A stretch of 64,000 bases of DNA, taken from Ostreococcus lucimarinus CCE9901 (lineage: Eukaryota; Chlorophyta; Mamiellophyceae; Mamiellales; Bathycoccaceae). A program made the position numbers and the translations under genes. This document shows, piece by piece, positions 45,647 through 53,730 of this stretch (its first letter is position 1; each line of letters begins with the position of its first letter). The stretch is from positions 372,001-436,000 of the forward strand of contig NC_009368.1 of NCBI RefSeq assembly GCF_000092065.1, given 5' to 3'. The notes below the pieces were generated by a model. The model searched no databases, had not been told where the DNA came from, and saw only the letters and a program-made list of their open reading frames with translations.

Positions 45647-46657
45647 ATGGCGAACCCGTTCGCGACGCTCGACGGCGACGCGCGCGGCGACGACGGGCGA
45701 GACGACGGCGAGAGTGGCGACGCGGCGCGCGGCGCGCGCGCGGCGACGGCGGCGACGCGCGCGAGACGGACGACGACGACGACGACGAGGGCGGCGAAGA
45801 AGCGCGAGACGGCGGCGCGGCGAGCCGAGGCGGAGGCGATGCGCGCGCGCGCGCACGCGGCGATGGCGATGGAAAAACGAGAGGACGATCGTTGGGGGAA
45901 GGTGGCGAAGGGATCGGGAATCGCGAGGAAGGCGGCGAAGGAGATGGCGAAGACGATGACGACGACGGCGGCGAGGGACGACGACGACGCGACTGGAGAG
46001 ACGACGACGGAGACGACGGAGACGACGGAGACGACGACGACGACGAGTGATGCGATGGCGAAGGTGAGTGAGGTGTTCTGGCACACGTTCGAGGACACGG
46101 GGGCGTCGTGTTGGTGCGTGCGAGTGGAGGACGAGGACGGCGAGTCGACGACGATGTCGATTACGAAATCCGTGCCTCGCGCGAGAAAAATTCCGAGCGA
46201 TGGGGGCGAACGACCGGTGTTGGTGAGCGGCGAGATTCGACTATTACTCGCTGAGTGGGACGATCGCACGCGCATCGATCGAGCGAGGCGCGCGAAGGCG
46301 AAATTGAAGGCGGCCAAGGCGGCGGCCAAGGCGGCCGCGGAGGCGGCCGAGGCGCCGGCCGAGGCGCCGGCCGAGGCGCCGGCGGTCGAGACATCGCCCG
46401 CGCCGGTGGCGGAGACGCTGTCCGCGGCACCGCCTGATTTCGGCGCGACGCGTAGAGCGCCGCCGCCCGGGTTCGAAAAACCTGCGTTTCGAGTCGTGCA
46501 CGTGCCGGTTGTCGATCCTGCTGTCGAGGCGAGGCAACGCGAGCTCGAGGCGCAAGTCGCGGCGTTGCAAGCGCAACTCGCCGCACAGCAGATGATGCAA
46601 CAGACGACGTACGCGCCACCGCCGCCAAGCTTTTCGGGAGGATCATCGATCTGGTAA
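45647..46657 (+). CDS. Unknown low-complexity protein with coiled coil and APAE repeats
   Basis: A 336-residue protein starting MANPFATLDGDARGDD. It is rich in Thr, Ala, Arg and Asp, with Thr-rich runs (TETTETTETTTTT) and a short tandem EAPAEAPAEAPA near residue 240. A more structured segment (VSEVFWHTFEDTGASCWCVRVED) lies near 140-165. The end holds a Leu/Gln coiled coil (ARQRELEAQVAALQAQLAAQQ) followed by Pro/Ser. I cannot assign a family; a vesicle-coat or endocytic adaptor role is conceivable from the NPF in MANPF, an EH-domain ligand motif, but that is speculation. Confidence 0.65.
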   Translation: MANPFATLDGDARGDDGRDDGESGDAARGARAATAATRARRTTTTTTRAAKKRETAARRAEAEAMRARAHAAMAMEKREDDRWGKVAKGSGIARKAAKEMAKTMTTTAARDDDDATGETTTETTETTETTTTTSDAMAKVSEVFWHTFEDTGASCWCVRVEDEDGESTTMSITKSVPRARKIPSDGGERPVLVSGEIRLLLAEWDDRTRIDRARRAKAKLKAAKAAAKAAAEAAEAPAEAPAEAPAVETSPAPVAETLSAAPPDFGATRRAPPPGFEKPAFRVVHVPVVDPAVEARQRELEAQVAALQAQLAAQQMMQQTTYAPPPPSFSGGSSIW

Positions 46658-46732
46658 CTCGTTATTTGTTCGTTGTAATTGTCACATTGACAAATCTAGC
46701 AAACGCGAGCGCAAAATAATCTACAAATAATC

Positions 46733-47185
46733 TCAAGACGATTCTTCGTCGTCGCAACGCTGGAACTCGAGCTTCATCTTTCGAGGCGCGGGCCACGTAG
46801 AGATAGCCGCCATAACGACGTCGAACGACTCTCCACGAGTGGAAAATCTGATTTGCTCTTCGCCTTTTTTAACGCTCACTCCGCCGTAGTCCATTTCGCT
46901 GTTGAACACGATCGCCGACGTAGCGATTAATCTATCACCCACGCTAATCAGGCCGCTCTGCTCGGCCGCACCGCCGGGCACGAGTTCTTCGACAAAAATA
47001 TTTCCATTTTTATCGTTCGCCAGAAACATGCCGAGCGGTTTCTTCAGTTCCACCGCGTATCTCGCGCATCCCGGGGGAACCGGTTCGTCGTCCGCCGCCG
47101 CCGCGCGGCGGCGGGTGAGCCGACGCCGAGACGGTCCCGCGCGCGGCGTCGCGACGGCGCAACGAATGGCAGCACTCGTTGTCAT
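46733..47185 (-). CDS. PDZ-domain protein with probable plastid transit peptide
   Basis: A 150-residue protein. The first 35 residues (MTTSAAIRCAVATPRAG...) are Ser/Arg/Ala-rich and fit a plastid transit peptide. A single PDZ domain follows: YAVELKKPLGMFLANDKNGNIFVEELVPGG, AEQSGLISVGDRLIATSAI and MDYGGVSVKKGEE. The tail is short and acidic. Stand-alone PDZ proteins of this kind occur in plastids of plants and algae; a precise role is unknown. It is convergent with the gene ending at 46657. Confidence 0.8.
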   Translation of the reverse strand: MTTSAAIRCAVATPRAGPSRRRLTRRRAAAADDEPVPPGCARYAVELKKPLGMFLANDKNGNIFVEELVPGGAAEQSGLISVGDRLIATSAIVFNSEMDYGGVSVKKGEEQIRFSTRGESFDVVMAAISTWPAPRKMKLEFQRCDDEESS

Positions 47186-48387
47186 CTGCGTTCGAAAATA
47201 AGAAGCGAAAAAGTGAAAATGTCAGTCTTCGTCCGCTCGCTCGTTCATCGTCTCAGAGAGTATGGTCACAAAATATCCACATTGGGTATTCGGTAAAGTT
47301 TTTGGGTTAAAGGTTTTCATCTTCCTTGACGACGGCGCGATGAAGTCGAAGAAAAACGAACGTCGAGAACGACGACGACGACGACGGATGTAGCAGGGGT
47401 TCTAGAGGCCGTTAGTCATGGACAGACACGAAGCCCGCTTTACCCAAGCGTCACTCTACGGGCGTCTTCTGACGCGTCCGCGAATCTTTGAATCGCGGCG
47501 CGCACGTTCGAGATAAATCTCGCACCCAACATCGATCGAAAAGTAAAATGAATCCATTCAGCGGCGTGTCAGTGTTTCGTGAATCTTTTCACCGCGCCGA
47601 AACGCTCTAAAGGTGTCCTAAGATATATTGACGAAGTCATCACCCACACCGCCGAAACGGCGAGAAAAACCAAACAAACAAACCAACGATCGCGTCAGGA
47701 ATCAAAAATGATTTCGTTTCAAAGGAAGCCACTGAACACGGAGTCCTCAATTGAACTATGCCTTGATTCGAGCATCACCCGCGTCGTCGTCCGTCGTCTT
47801 CGTCGTCTTCGTCGTCGCTCGACGAGAGAAAAATCCACCCGCCGCTCGCGCGCGTTTCCAAGCCTCAGCTTAACGAGATTCACAAGTTTGATCGTCACCG
47901 AAATCAGATGGTACGGACAAGTGTGTCTCATCATCGGCTTCGCGCGCGCGACGGGCGGTCGCGCGTTTTCGTTTATCCGGCTAGCGTTCCGGCGTCGCGG
48001 GACCGGCCCGCGCGCCTCGCTCACGGTTCGCCGCGTCTCGCGCGTCGGCTCGCGCTCTCGCGCCCGTCCCGAGAGACGCGCGCTCGATCGCGTGCGTCAT
48101 CGCTCGACGGTGGTTTATCTCGGCGCGACCGAGCGCTGCGCGCGTCATGAGCGGGACGCGGCAGTGACTCTAGAGTGGATCGGCCTCTCGCGTTCTCGCG
48201 CGTCGCGTCGTCGTCGTCGTCGTCGTCGTCCTCGTCGCGTCGCGTCGCGTCGTCGCGCACCTCGTCGCGCGTCTCTCGCGCGCGCGTCTCGCGTTCGCGC
48301 GCGCTCGCGTCGCGCGGTGCGGTCGGGTCCGATTCGCCGCCGCCGCCGCACACCGCGACGCCGCGTCGACGCGCCGCGACGACGCGC
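47186..48387. other. 1.2-kb divergent intergenic region without a recognised gene
   Basis: The longest spacer in the ordinary half of the window, between the PDZ gene and RRS1. It has a mixed-composition part (47200-47900), a (CGA)n run at about 47370, and CGCG-rich DNA toward RRS1. Open frames such as 47579-48424 and 47719-48024 have shadow-like Arg/Ser composition. A structured small RNA near 47390-47530 is possible, but I could not identify one. Confidence 0.4.
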
Positions 48388-49422
48388 ATGGAGACGGACG
48401 CCGACACCGGACGGGTGCGCGTGAAACCTGCGCTCGAGGCCGTGCGCGCGCACGACGGCCCGCTCGAGATCGATCTCGGGACGCTGCGCGTCGTCGACGC
48501 CGCGCCGCTCGATGTCACCGCCGCCGACTCGGGCGAGGCGGAGGCGCACGCGCGCGAGCGCGCGCGAGACGTCCTCCAGCGCCTGGTCGCGGAGTTGTTC
48601 GCGCTGCCGAGCGAAACGGACGCGCACGGACGGTTCGCGCAGTTGCCCGAACCGACGACGACGTTCCCGAGGCTGCGCGCGTTGCCCCCGAGCGAGGCGC
48701 CGCTGACGAAGTGGGAAAAGTTCGCGAAGGAGAAGGGGATCAAGAAACGGAAGCGAAGCAAGGAGGTGTTCGATGAGAAGACGGATGAATGGAAACGGCG
48801 GTATGGGTATCAACGCGCGAGGGACGGGAACGATGTCATCATCGCGCCGGGGAAGATGACGGACGTGCCGGGGAAGACGGAGGACCCGTTTACGCGCGAG
48901 GAGCGAGAGAAACGGGAACGGACGTTGAAGAATCGAGAGAAACAAGATAAGAATTTGATGAACGCGGTGGCGGAGAAGGGTGCGAAGGCGTTACCGCCGA
49001 CGCTGCGATTGGCGGTGACTGGTAAGAAGGACTCCGTGGGGAGCGGGAAGCTAGGGAAACGGGAGATGAAGGACGTGGCGGCGCGCGTCTCGCACTCCAC
49101 GGCGTCGGTCGGCAAATTCAACGCCCCAGTGCCGGGAGACGATAAGGTCAAGGTTCGCGGCAAGCGACGTCAGTTTGCGAGCGTGACGGATATGGATTCT
49201 GAGCGTAAGAAGAGCTCGGAAATCATCGATAAGTTGCTCGCGAAGGAGAAGCGCGGCGGCGTCGTCGACGTCAACGCGGCGGCGCGGAAGATTCAGCAAG
49301 AGAAGGAAAAGGCGAACCGCGTGAGCAAGCGCAAGAAGGCTGACGGCGAGAGTAAGGAGCGGGCGTCCGGTAAGCGAGGGAAACCATCCGCAGCCGGAGG
49401 CGCTCGCGCGAAGAAGAAGTGA
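48388..49422 (+). CDS. RRS1: RRS1 ribosome biogenesis regulatory protein
   Basis: Start ATG 48388 (METDADTGRVRVKPALE), 344 residues; the open extension to 48175 is a Ser/Arg run and is not needed. RRS1 features are LEIDLGTLRVVD, the block TKWEKFAKEKGIKKRKRSK, EKTDEWKRRYGYQRARDGND, and a Lys/Arg-rich C-terminus. Family knowledge: RRS1 with RPF2 brings the 5S RNP into pre-60S ribosomes in the nucleolus. The C-terminal third is basic and helical, as usual. It precedes the permuted tRNA locus. Confidence 0.9.
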   Translation: METDADTGRVRVKPALEAVRAHDGPLEIDLGTLRVVDAAPLDVTAADSGEAEAHARERARDVLQRLVAELFALPSETDAHGRFAQLPEPTTTFPRLRALPPSEAPLTKWEKFAKEKGIKKRKRSKEVFDEKTDEWKRRYGYQRARDGNDVIIAPGKMTDVPGKTEDPFTREEREKRERTLKNREKQDKNLMNAVAEKGAKALPPTLRLAVTGKKDSVGSGKLGKREMKDVAARVSHSTASVGKFNAPVPGDDKVKVRGKRRQFASVTDMDSERKKSSEIIDKLLAKEKRGGVVDVNAAARKIQQEKEKANRVSKRKKADGESKERASGKRGKPSAAGGARAKKK

Positions 49423-49581
49423 TTAGATTGTGATATAACCAAACGACGACACGACGTTAAAGAACCGTAACAAACATCGCGAGTACATGTCGCGACCCGG
49501 GGCGACCACGACTTATGTTCCCTCGTATAGTTGCGTCTTCTCATAGTGATTTGAAGTCGTAAAGTATGAAAAAAGTTGGTG

Positions 49582-49679
49582 ATCAACAGGTCCGGAGTTC
49601 GATTCTCCGAGGCCCCTACGACAGACCCATACCTAGGGCACTCGGGGTCTTAGCTCAGTGGTAGAGCGGTTGACTGCAG
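49582..49679 (+). tRNA. Circularly permuted tRNA-Cys(GCA): 3' half before 5' half
   Basis: The 3' half (positions 38-73) is 49582-49617: anticodon-stem strand TCAAC, T arm CGGAG-TTCGATT-CTCCG, and acceptor strand AGGCCCC plus T73. After 26 nt (49618-49643) comes the 5' half (positions 1-37) at 49644-49679: acceptor GGGGTCT, D arm GCTC-AGTGGTA-GAGC, anticodon stem GTTGA and loop CTGCAG. Joined, they give a full cloverleaf: 7-bp acceptor stem with one G-U, 5-bp anticodon stem GTTGA/TCAAC, and anticodon GCA. A T6 run at 49694-49699 is a Pol III terminator. No 3' half follows the 5' half, so a normal order is excluded. Processing would need circularisation by splicing endonuclease and ligase, as known for permuted tRNAs in red and prasinophyte algae. 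Confidence 0.93.
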
Positions 49680-49812
49680 TTAAAAACCATTTCTTTTTTG
49701 GACGTTTCTCGTCTCGACGCGTTTAGGGCACTCGGGGTCTTAGCTCAGTGGTAGAGCGGTTGACTGCAGTTAAAAACCATTTCTTTTTTGGACGTTTCTC
49801 GTCTCGACGCGT
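49634..49812 (+). repeat. Perfect 90-bp tandem duplication carrying a second, orphan tRNA-Cys 5' half
   Basis: The unit 49634-49723 is repeated at 49724-49812. It contains part of the 26-nt spacer, the tRNA-Cys 5' half, the T6 terminator and about 25 nt downstream. The second 5' half is 49734-49769 with its own T6 at 49784-49789. It has no 3' half of its own. Confidence 0.95.
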
Positions 49813-49909
49813 AACGCGATAGACGTGCGCGCGCCGACGTGTCTTCGTGATGTCTTCGTCTAAATCAGCACTTCACTTTTTATCACAATAGTTGACGACG
49901 ACGACGCGT

Positions 49910-51706
49910 CTATTTCTTCGCGACGACTTGCGCGAAGCTCACTTTGACCTTCTTCGCCGCCGCGGTCTCCGTCCCCGCGTGTAAATCATCGTTGAGCGAG
50001 TCCAATTGCGTGATTGAATCGTCTTCTTGCATTTCTTTGCGTTTGCGAGCCGCCTTCGTATCGTCTCCCAGGGGCAAAGGTTTCTCTTCGGAGATTTTCT
50101 TTTCCTCGTCCTCCGCGCTCGCCGCTTTCTTCTCCTTCTCCGGCGCGTAGATGTCCTTGACGTAGCCGTCGATTTCTTCTTTCACGAAGCTCGGTAAATC
50201 CTTGCGCTTCAAATATTTGACGTTCGCCTGCATCCCGGGTACCCAGTTCGATTCCCCAGTCGCGCGATCCATCCACGACGTCACAGTCATTTGGAACTGC
50301 TCCACCGCGGGATTCAAGTTGAGCGAAACCTTCTCCTCCTTCTTCTTCAGGCTCGAAGGAAATAACCCCAAGAACAGCGTGACGTGCGAGTTTTCGTCCT
50401 TCTCCGGATCTTTGTACCTCGACGTGCCGGGATGCGCAAGCATTTGCCCTCCCGTGGCGTTTTCGATGCCTTGGATTAAAAGCTTGATTCGCGAGCCGAC
50501 CCAACCTTCCCACTTCTTAAAGTCATCTTCGTTCTTGGCCGAGATGGTAACCATCAAATAATGCTTGTATTTTTCTAAAAAGTTCAACGAACACCACAGC
50601 TGCTCCCACTTCGCGGTGTTTAAAAGAATCATCTTGGTCACTTCCTTGCCGCGCTTGAACTCGGCTTTGAGCACCTCGAGCGTGCTGACGCTCACGTTGA
50701 ACGTAGAGTTTTGCGCCGGATACGCCGGAGTTAAGATTTTCATCAACTGATATCGCTCTGCCTTGTTCACACGCTCGTCCCACACTCGCATCCCGGGTAA
50801 GCCTTCGTCGACGATGGGTACGAGCATCACCGGCGTCGTCCATTGCCACGCCGACCATAGTTGGAAAAAGCTGTACACGAGCATGGAAGGTGCGGCGTTG
50901 GGGTACAACTGACACACGCGCGCTACTAAAATCGCCAGGTTTACGCCACCGAAAAACCCGACGACGTTGCTATACACCCCGCGCCGCTGCGCCCACAGAC
51001 GCAACGTGCGAAGCGCCACTCGAAACGCGTCGTGGTTTGGCACGACGCGCAACAACTGATCCGCCACGCGACAACCATTCAGGGATTTCACCCCTGGGTC
51101 GTCCAAATTCATCATCACCGACGTCTGACACACGTCTAAGTCCTCTGGCACGTGCGTGTACGACGGTAAGCTCGTGTACGCCATATCTATTTCAAAACCT
51201 CTAAACACGAGTTTGATTTCTGGCACGATGGCGTCGCGCACGGGCACGATGCTCTCCGTTCCAGGGTGTTTCCGCATCACGTCATAAAACGACCCTTCGT
51301 AATCATTCTCATCCCATCCAAAGAAATCCTCCTCTCGGCTCAGATGTCTCGGCCCGAGGCACAGCGTATCGATATCCGCAGCCGGTCCGTGCACGCCCAA
51401 TCTATAGCTCCCAAACGTGTACAAGTTACACGACGGCCGCATATCCTCTGTGATCCCCTTTCGCTCGCTCGCCGCCAGCACCCAGTCTTGCAACAACGCG
51501 TTTATCTCCCCCAGCACCTCCTCGCGTCGCACGCACTCGTCCGCGTCTTCGTACACGTCCTCTTCCCGCAGTTTGTCATCGAGCGCCTTGCTCAACTTTT
51601 CGTCGAACGCCGTCGGCATCTCGTTCGACATCACGCGATTCAGCGCCTCCGCGGACGCCGACTGGGTCATGACCGACGGTGCGGAGGGCGTCTGCGCGCC
51701 GATCAT
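49910..51706 (-). CDS. PAP: Canonical nuclear poly(A) polymerase
   Basis: A 598-residue protein. The nucleotidyltransferase core has FGSYRLGVHGPAADIDTLCLGP with the two catalytic Asp (DID), the third Asp in FEIDMAY, and the helical central domain with LRLWAQRRGVYSNVVGFFGGVN and WQWTTPV. The C-terminal RNA-binding domain (HYLMVTISAKNEDDFKKWEGWV; ESNWVPGMQANVKYLKRKDLP) follows, then a Lys/Glu-rich tail with basic clusters (KAARKRKE, AAAKKVKV) that fit nuclear localisation. Role: adds poly(A) to mRNA 3' ends in the cleavage-polyadenylation machinery. Size and order are normal. Confidence 0.95.
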   Translation of the reverse strand: MIGAQTPSAPSVMTQSASAEALNRVMSNEMPTAFDEKLSKALDDKLREEDVYEDADECVRREEVLGEINALLQDWVLAASERKGITEDMRPSCNLYTFGSYRLGVHGPAADIDTLCLGPRHLSREEDFFGWDENDYEGSFYDVMRKHPGTESIVPVRDAIVPEIKLVFRGFEIDMAYTSLPSYTHVPEDLDVCQTSVMMNLDDPGVKSLNGCRVADQLLRVVPNHDAFRVALRTLRLWAQRRGVYSNVVGFFGGVNLAILVARVCQLYPNAAPSMLVYSFFQLWSAWQWTTPVMLVPIVDEGLPGMRVWDERVNKAERYQLMKILTPAYPAQNSTFNVSVSTLEVLKAEFKRGKEVTKMILLNTAKWEQLWCSLNFLEKYKHYLMVTISAKNEDDFKKWEGWVGSRIKLLIQGIENATGGQMLAHPGTSRYKDPEKDENSHVTLFLGLFPSSLKKKEEKVSLNLNPAVEQFQMTVTSWMDRATGESNWVPGMQANVKYLKRKDLPSFVKEEIDGYVKDIYAPEKEKKAASAEDEEKKISEEKPLPLGDDTKAARKRKEMQEDDSITQLDSLNDDLHAGTETAAAKKVKVSFAQVVAKK

Positions 51707-51833
51707 GATCGCGGGCGACGACGCGCGCGCGTCGATCGCGTCGGAGTGTGAAGTCGGGCGCGATTAATTTCGACGGCGCGACCGTATTTCGCGGCGCGCG
51801 CGCGCGCGTTCGTTCGCGCGCGATTCGGTTTCG

Positions 51834-52724
51834 ATGCTCGGGACTCAATCTCGCGGTCACGCCGCGGGCGATCGCAAGAGCGCGCTCGTGCGCTACGGAC
51901 TCGTGGCGATCGCGTTGATGAATGTCGGTGTCGAATTGATTAAGATGTACTTTGGAACGAGCGCGCGCGGCGTGGAGGGGCGATACGGACGCGTGCGCGC
52001 GGAGGTGGCGTCGGTAAATCATCGCACGTCGTCGCTCGAGCGGACGATGCCGCGCGCGGATGCGCTGGCGCCCGAGGTGGAGGAGACGCGGGCCGAAACG
52101 GCGGCGGCGACGGCGCTGGCGCCCGAGGTGGAGGAGACGACGACGCCGGCGAACGTTCGGCGGCGAGAGAGAGAGTGCGGTTCGCCCGCCGTCGATGGCT
52201 ACGCGCACGTAAATTTGACGTGCTTGGCGATGAGTGCGACGGCGAGAGAATTCGCTCACGCGTCGGCGAGCGGGCGCGAGAAGTTGCGAGCGCACATCGA
52301 AGAACACGCGTCGTACGACGGCGTGGCGGTTCGTTGGGGAATCCATCACACGACGGAAACCGCGGAGGAGTGCGGTGAGCGGTGCAAAGAACACGTGGTA
52401 AAGCCGGACGGAATCGGTGCAGAAGTTTTGCCGTGCAACGTGTTCGTTTGGTGTCCCAAAGACGTCGGTGAGGGCGGTTGCTTTGAACCAGACGCGCACC
52501 AGCACTTCGCGGGCGACTGTTGGCTCAAGTTTAGCGAGACTCCGGAGAACGTCGAGGTGAACCAGCGAGGGGCCAACGACGCACCTGGGTTCGTGAATAA
52601 GGATGGAAAGACGTTCGCCGAGCGACACGCGAACGCGCCGAAATTAGTCCATTGGTCGAGCGGCGTGCTGCTTCCGGAATCGATGACAGCTTCGAGCACG
52701 CTCGGGCCGCGCGCAACGTGGTAG
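51834..52724 (+). CDS. Type II membrane protein with Cys-rich (PAN/apple-like) lumenal region
   Basis: A 296-residue protein. One hydrophobic segment near residues 19-35 (VRYGLVAIALMNVGVELI) fits a signal anchor. A stem carries two copies of ALAPEVEET (residues 78 and 92 or so), then a Cys-containing region with HTTETAEECGERCKEH, CNVFVWCPKD and GGCFEPDAHQHFAGDCWLKF. This pattern resembles PAN/apple domains with disulfides, but the match is weak. Function unknown; surface or Golgi lumen is inferred. It diverges from poly(A) polymerase across 127 bp. Confidence 0.68.
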   Translation: MLGTQSRGHAAGDRKSALVRYGLVAIALMNVGVELIKMYFGTSARGVEGRYGRVRAEVASVNHRTSSLERTMPRADALAPEVEETRAETAAATALAPEVEETTTPANVRRRERECGSPAVDGYAHVNLTCLAMSATAREFAHASASGREKLRAHIEEHASYDGVAVRWGIHHTTETAEECGERCKEHVVKPDGIGAEVLPCNVFVWCPKDVGEGGCFEPDAHQHFAGDCWLKFSETPENVEVNQRGANDAPGFVNKDGKTFAERHANAPKLVHWSSGVLLPESMTASSTLGPRATW

Positions 52725-52768
52725 ACATGTAGAAAATTTGTTGTTATACATATACTTGTACACTTTGA

Positions 52769-53389
52769 TTACTGTACGCGGGCCATCCAGTTTGCAGGCG
52801 GTGACCAGGTTGTCACCGCCGCATGGTGATCTCTCTGGTCTTTAGGTGGGCAAGGCCCCATAGCCAAAAACTTCAAAGAACTACTATATTCCAGCGTGTC
52901 CAGTGCTTCCACATTGCGAAGCTTTTCGTCATCTCTTTTTTCCACCAACACGCAGAATTCATTTACTTCCACTGCCCAGGCCTGGCCGGTGTTTCTTTCT
53001 ATTTTGTACATGCCGGCTCTGCATTGGAGGCCCATATTGAAAAGCTTAGCCTCGTTGACTTGCTAACAAACTTTCTCAAATGCCTCTACCATTTTCGGCG
53101 GTGTGCAACCCACCGGGAAGCGTATAGCAGACCAGCATCGGATCGTTTCACAAATGGGCCACCCCCCCATGTCCTTCAGTGCGCCGTTCAAGATATCTAC
53201 AAGCTCGATCGCCACGGGTGAGTTTCTCGACCAATCTGGGTCACGGGCACGCATGTAGAGAGGCGACGGCGCATGGGTTTTCAGCAGGGGGGCGATGCGC
53301 CAGGACGTGAAGTCGTGTTTCCCCTGAACTTGAAGAACTGCGAGCAGGTCGGGGTGATAGAATGCTGGGGTGCTCAGGCAACAACCCAT
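52769..53389 (-). pseudogene. Broken ORF with one in-frame TAG, unknown family
   Basis: Two minus-strand frames in the same phase (53389-53063 and 53035-52769) are separated only by one TAG at about 53060-53062 and nine codons. The text before the stop (IELVDILNGALKDMGGWPICE, RFPVGCTPPKMVEAFEKVC) and after it (GLQCRAGMYKIERNTGQAW, LEYSSSLKFLAMGPCPP) looks equally protein-like. It is most simply a gene fragment, about 206 codons, disabled by one nonsense change, possibly part of a mobile element because its end lies in a repeated motif. I do not recognise the family. The start at 53389 is uncertain. Confidence 0.45.
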
Positions 53390-53596
53390 GATGCGCTGTG
53401 TTTCTTTTCTCGGCCACGCGCGCGTTTTCTTTTGTCCGCCTCTCTCTCGCGCGCGCGTCGTCGAGTGATGCTGGTGCCGCTCGTGACGGATTTAAGGGCG
53501 TGAACACCCGCGTGTAAAAGCAGACACTTTATATAGCACTTTGGGAGGTTAAAAGGTGTCCCAAAGTCTCATACATTGGCCTATACTTTGGCAACA

Positions 53597-53638
53597 TCCC
53601 GCGCTTTGATTACTGTACAGTAATCAAAGCGCGGGATA
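53597..53638. repeat. 42-nt perfect palindrome with related half-site at 52763
   Basis: ATCCCGCGCTTTGATTACTG meets its exact reverse complement at a central TGTACA. The 15-mer CTTTGATTACTGTAC also occurs at about 52764-52778, next to CGCGGG, where it overlaps the stop codon of the broken ORF. It may be fused terminal inverted repeats of a mobile element. Confidence 0.8.
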
Positions 53639-53730
53639 CCGTGGAATGGACTCGGAAAAACCTCTAGAAGTTCGGCGGCGCCATTCCGCGCGCGATCTCA
53701 GCGGGCGAGCGTGATCACCAACGTGGACCG

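Larger units (their letters stand above)
52725..53730. other. Accessory interval with decayed ORF and inverted-repeat motif
   Basis: A 1-kb interval without an intact gene. It holds the broken minus-strand ORF 52769-53389, a 42-nt palindrome at 53597-53638, and a second copy of the palindrome half (CTTTGATTACTGTAC) at about 52763-52778. The flanks are less GC-rich than the first half of the window. Confidence 0.6.

Noticed and set aside
53060-53062. TAG as a recoded amino acid
   Set aside because: No other UAG in clear coding regions of the window; a pseudogene is simpler.
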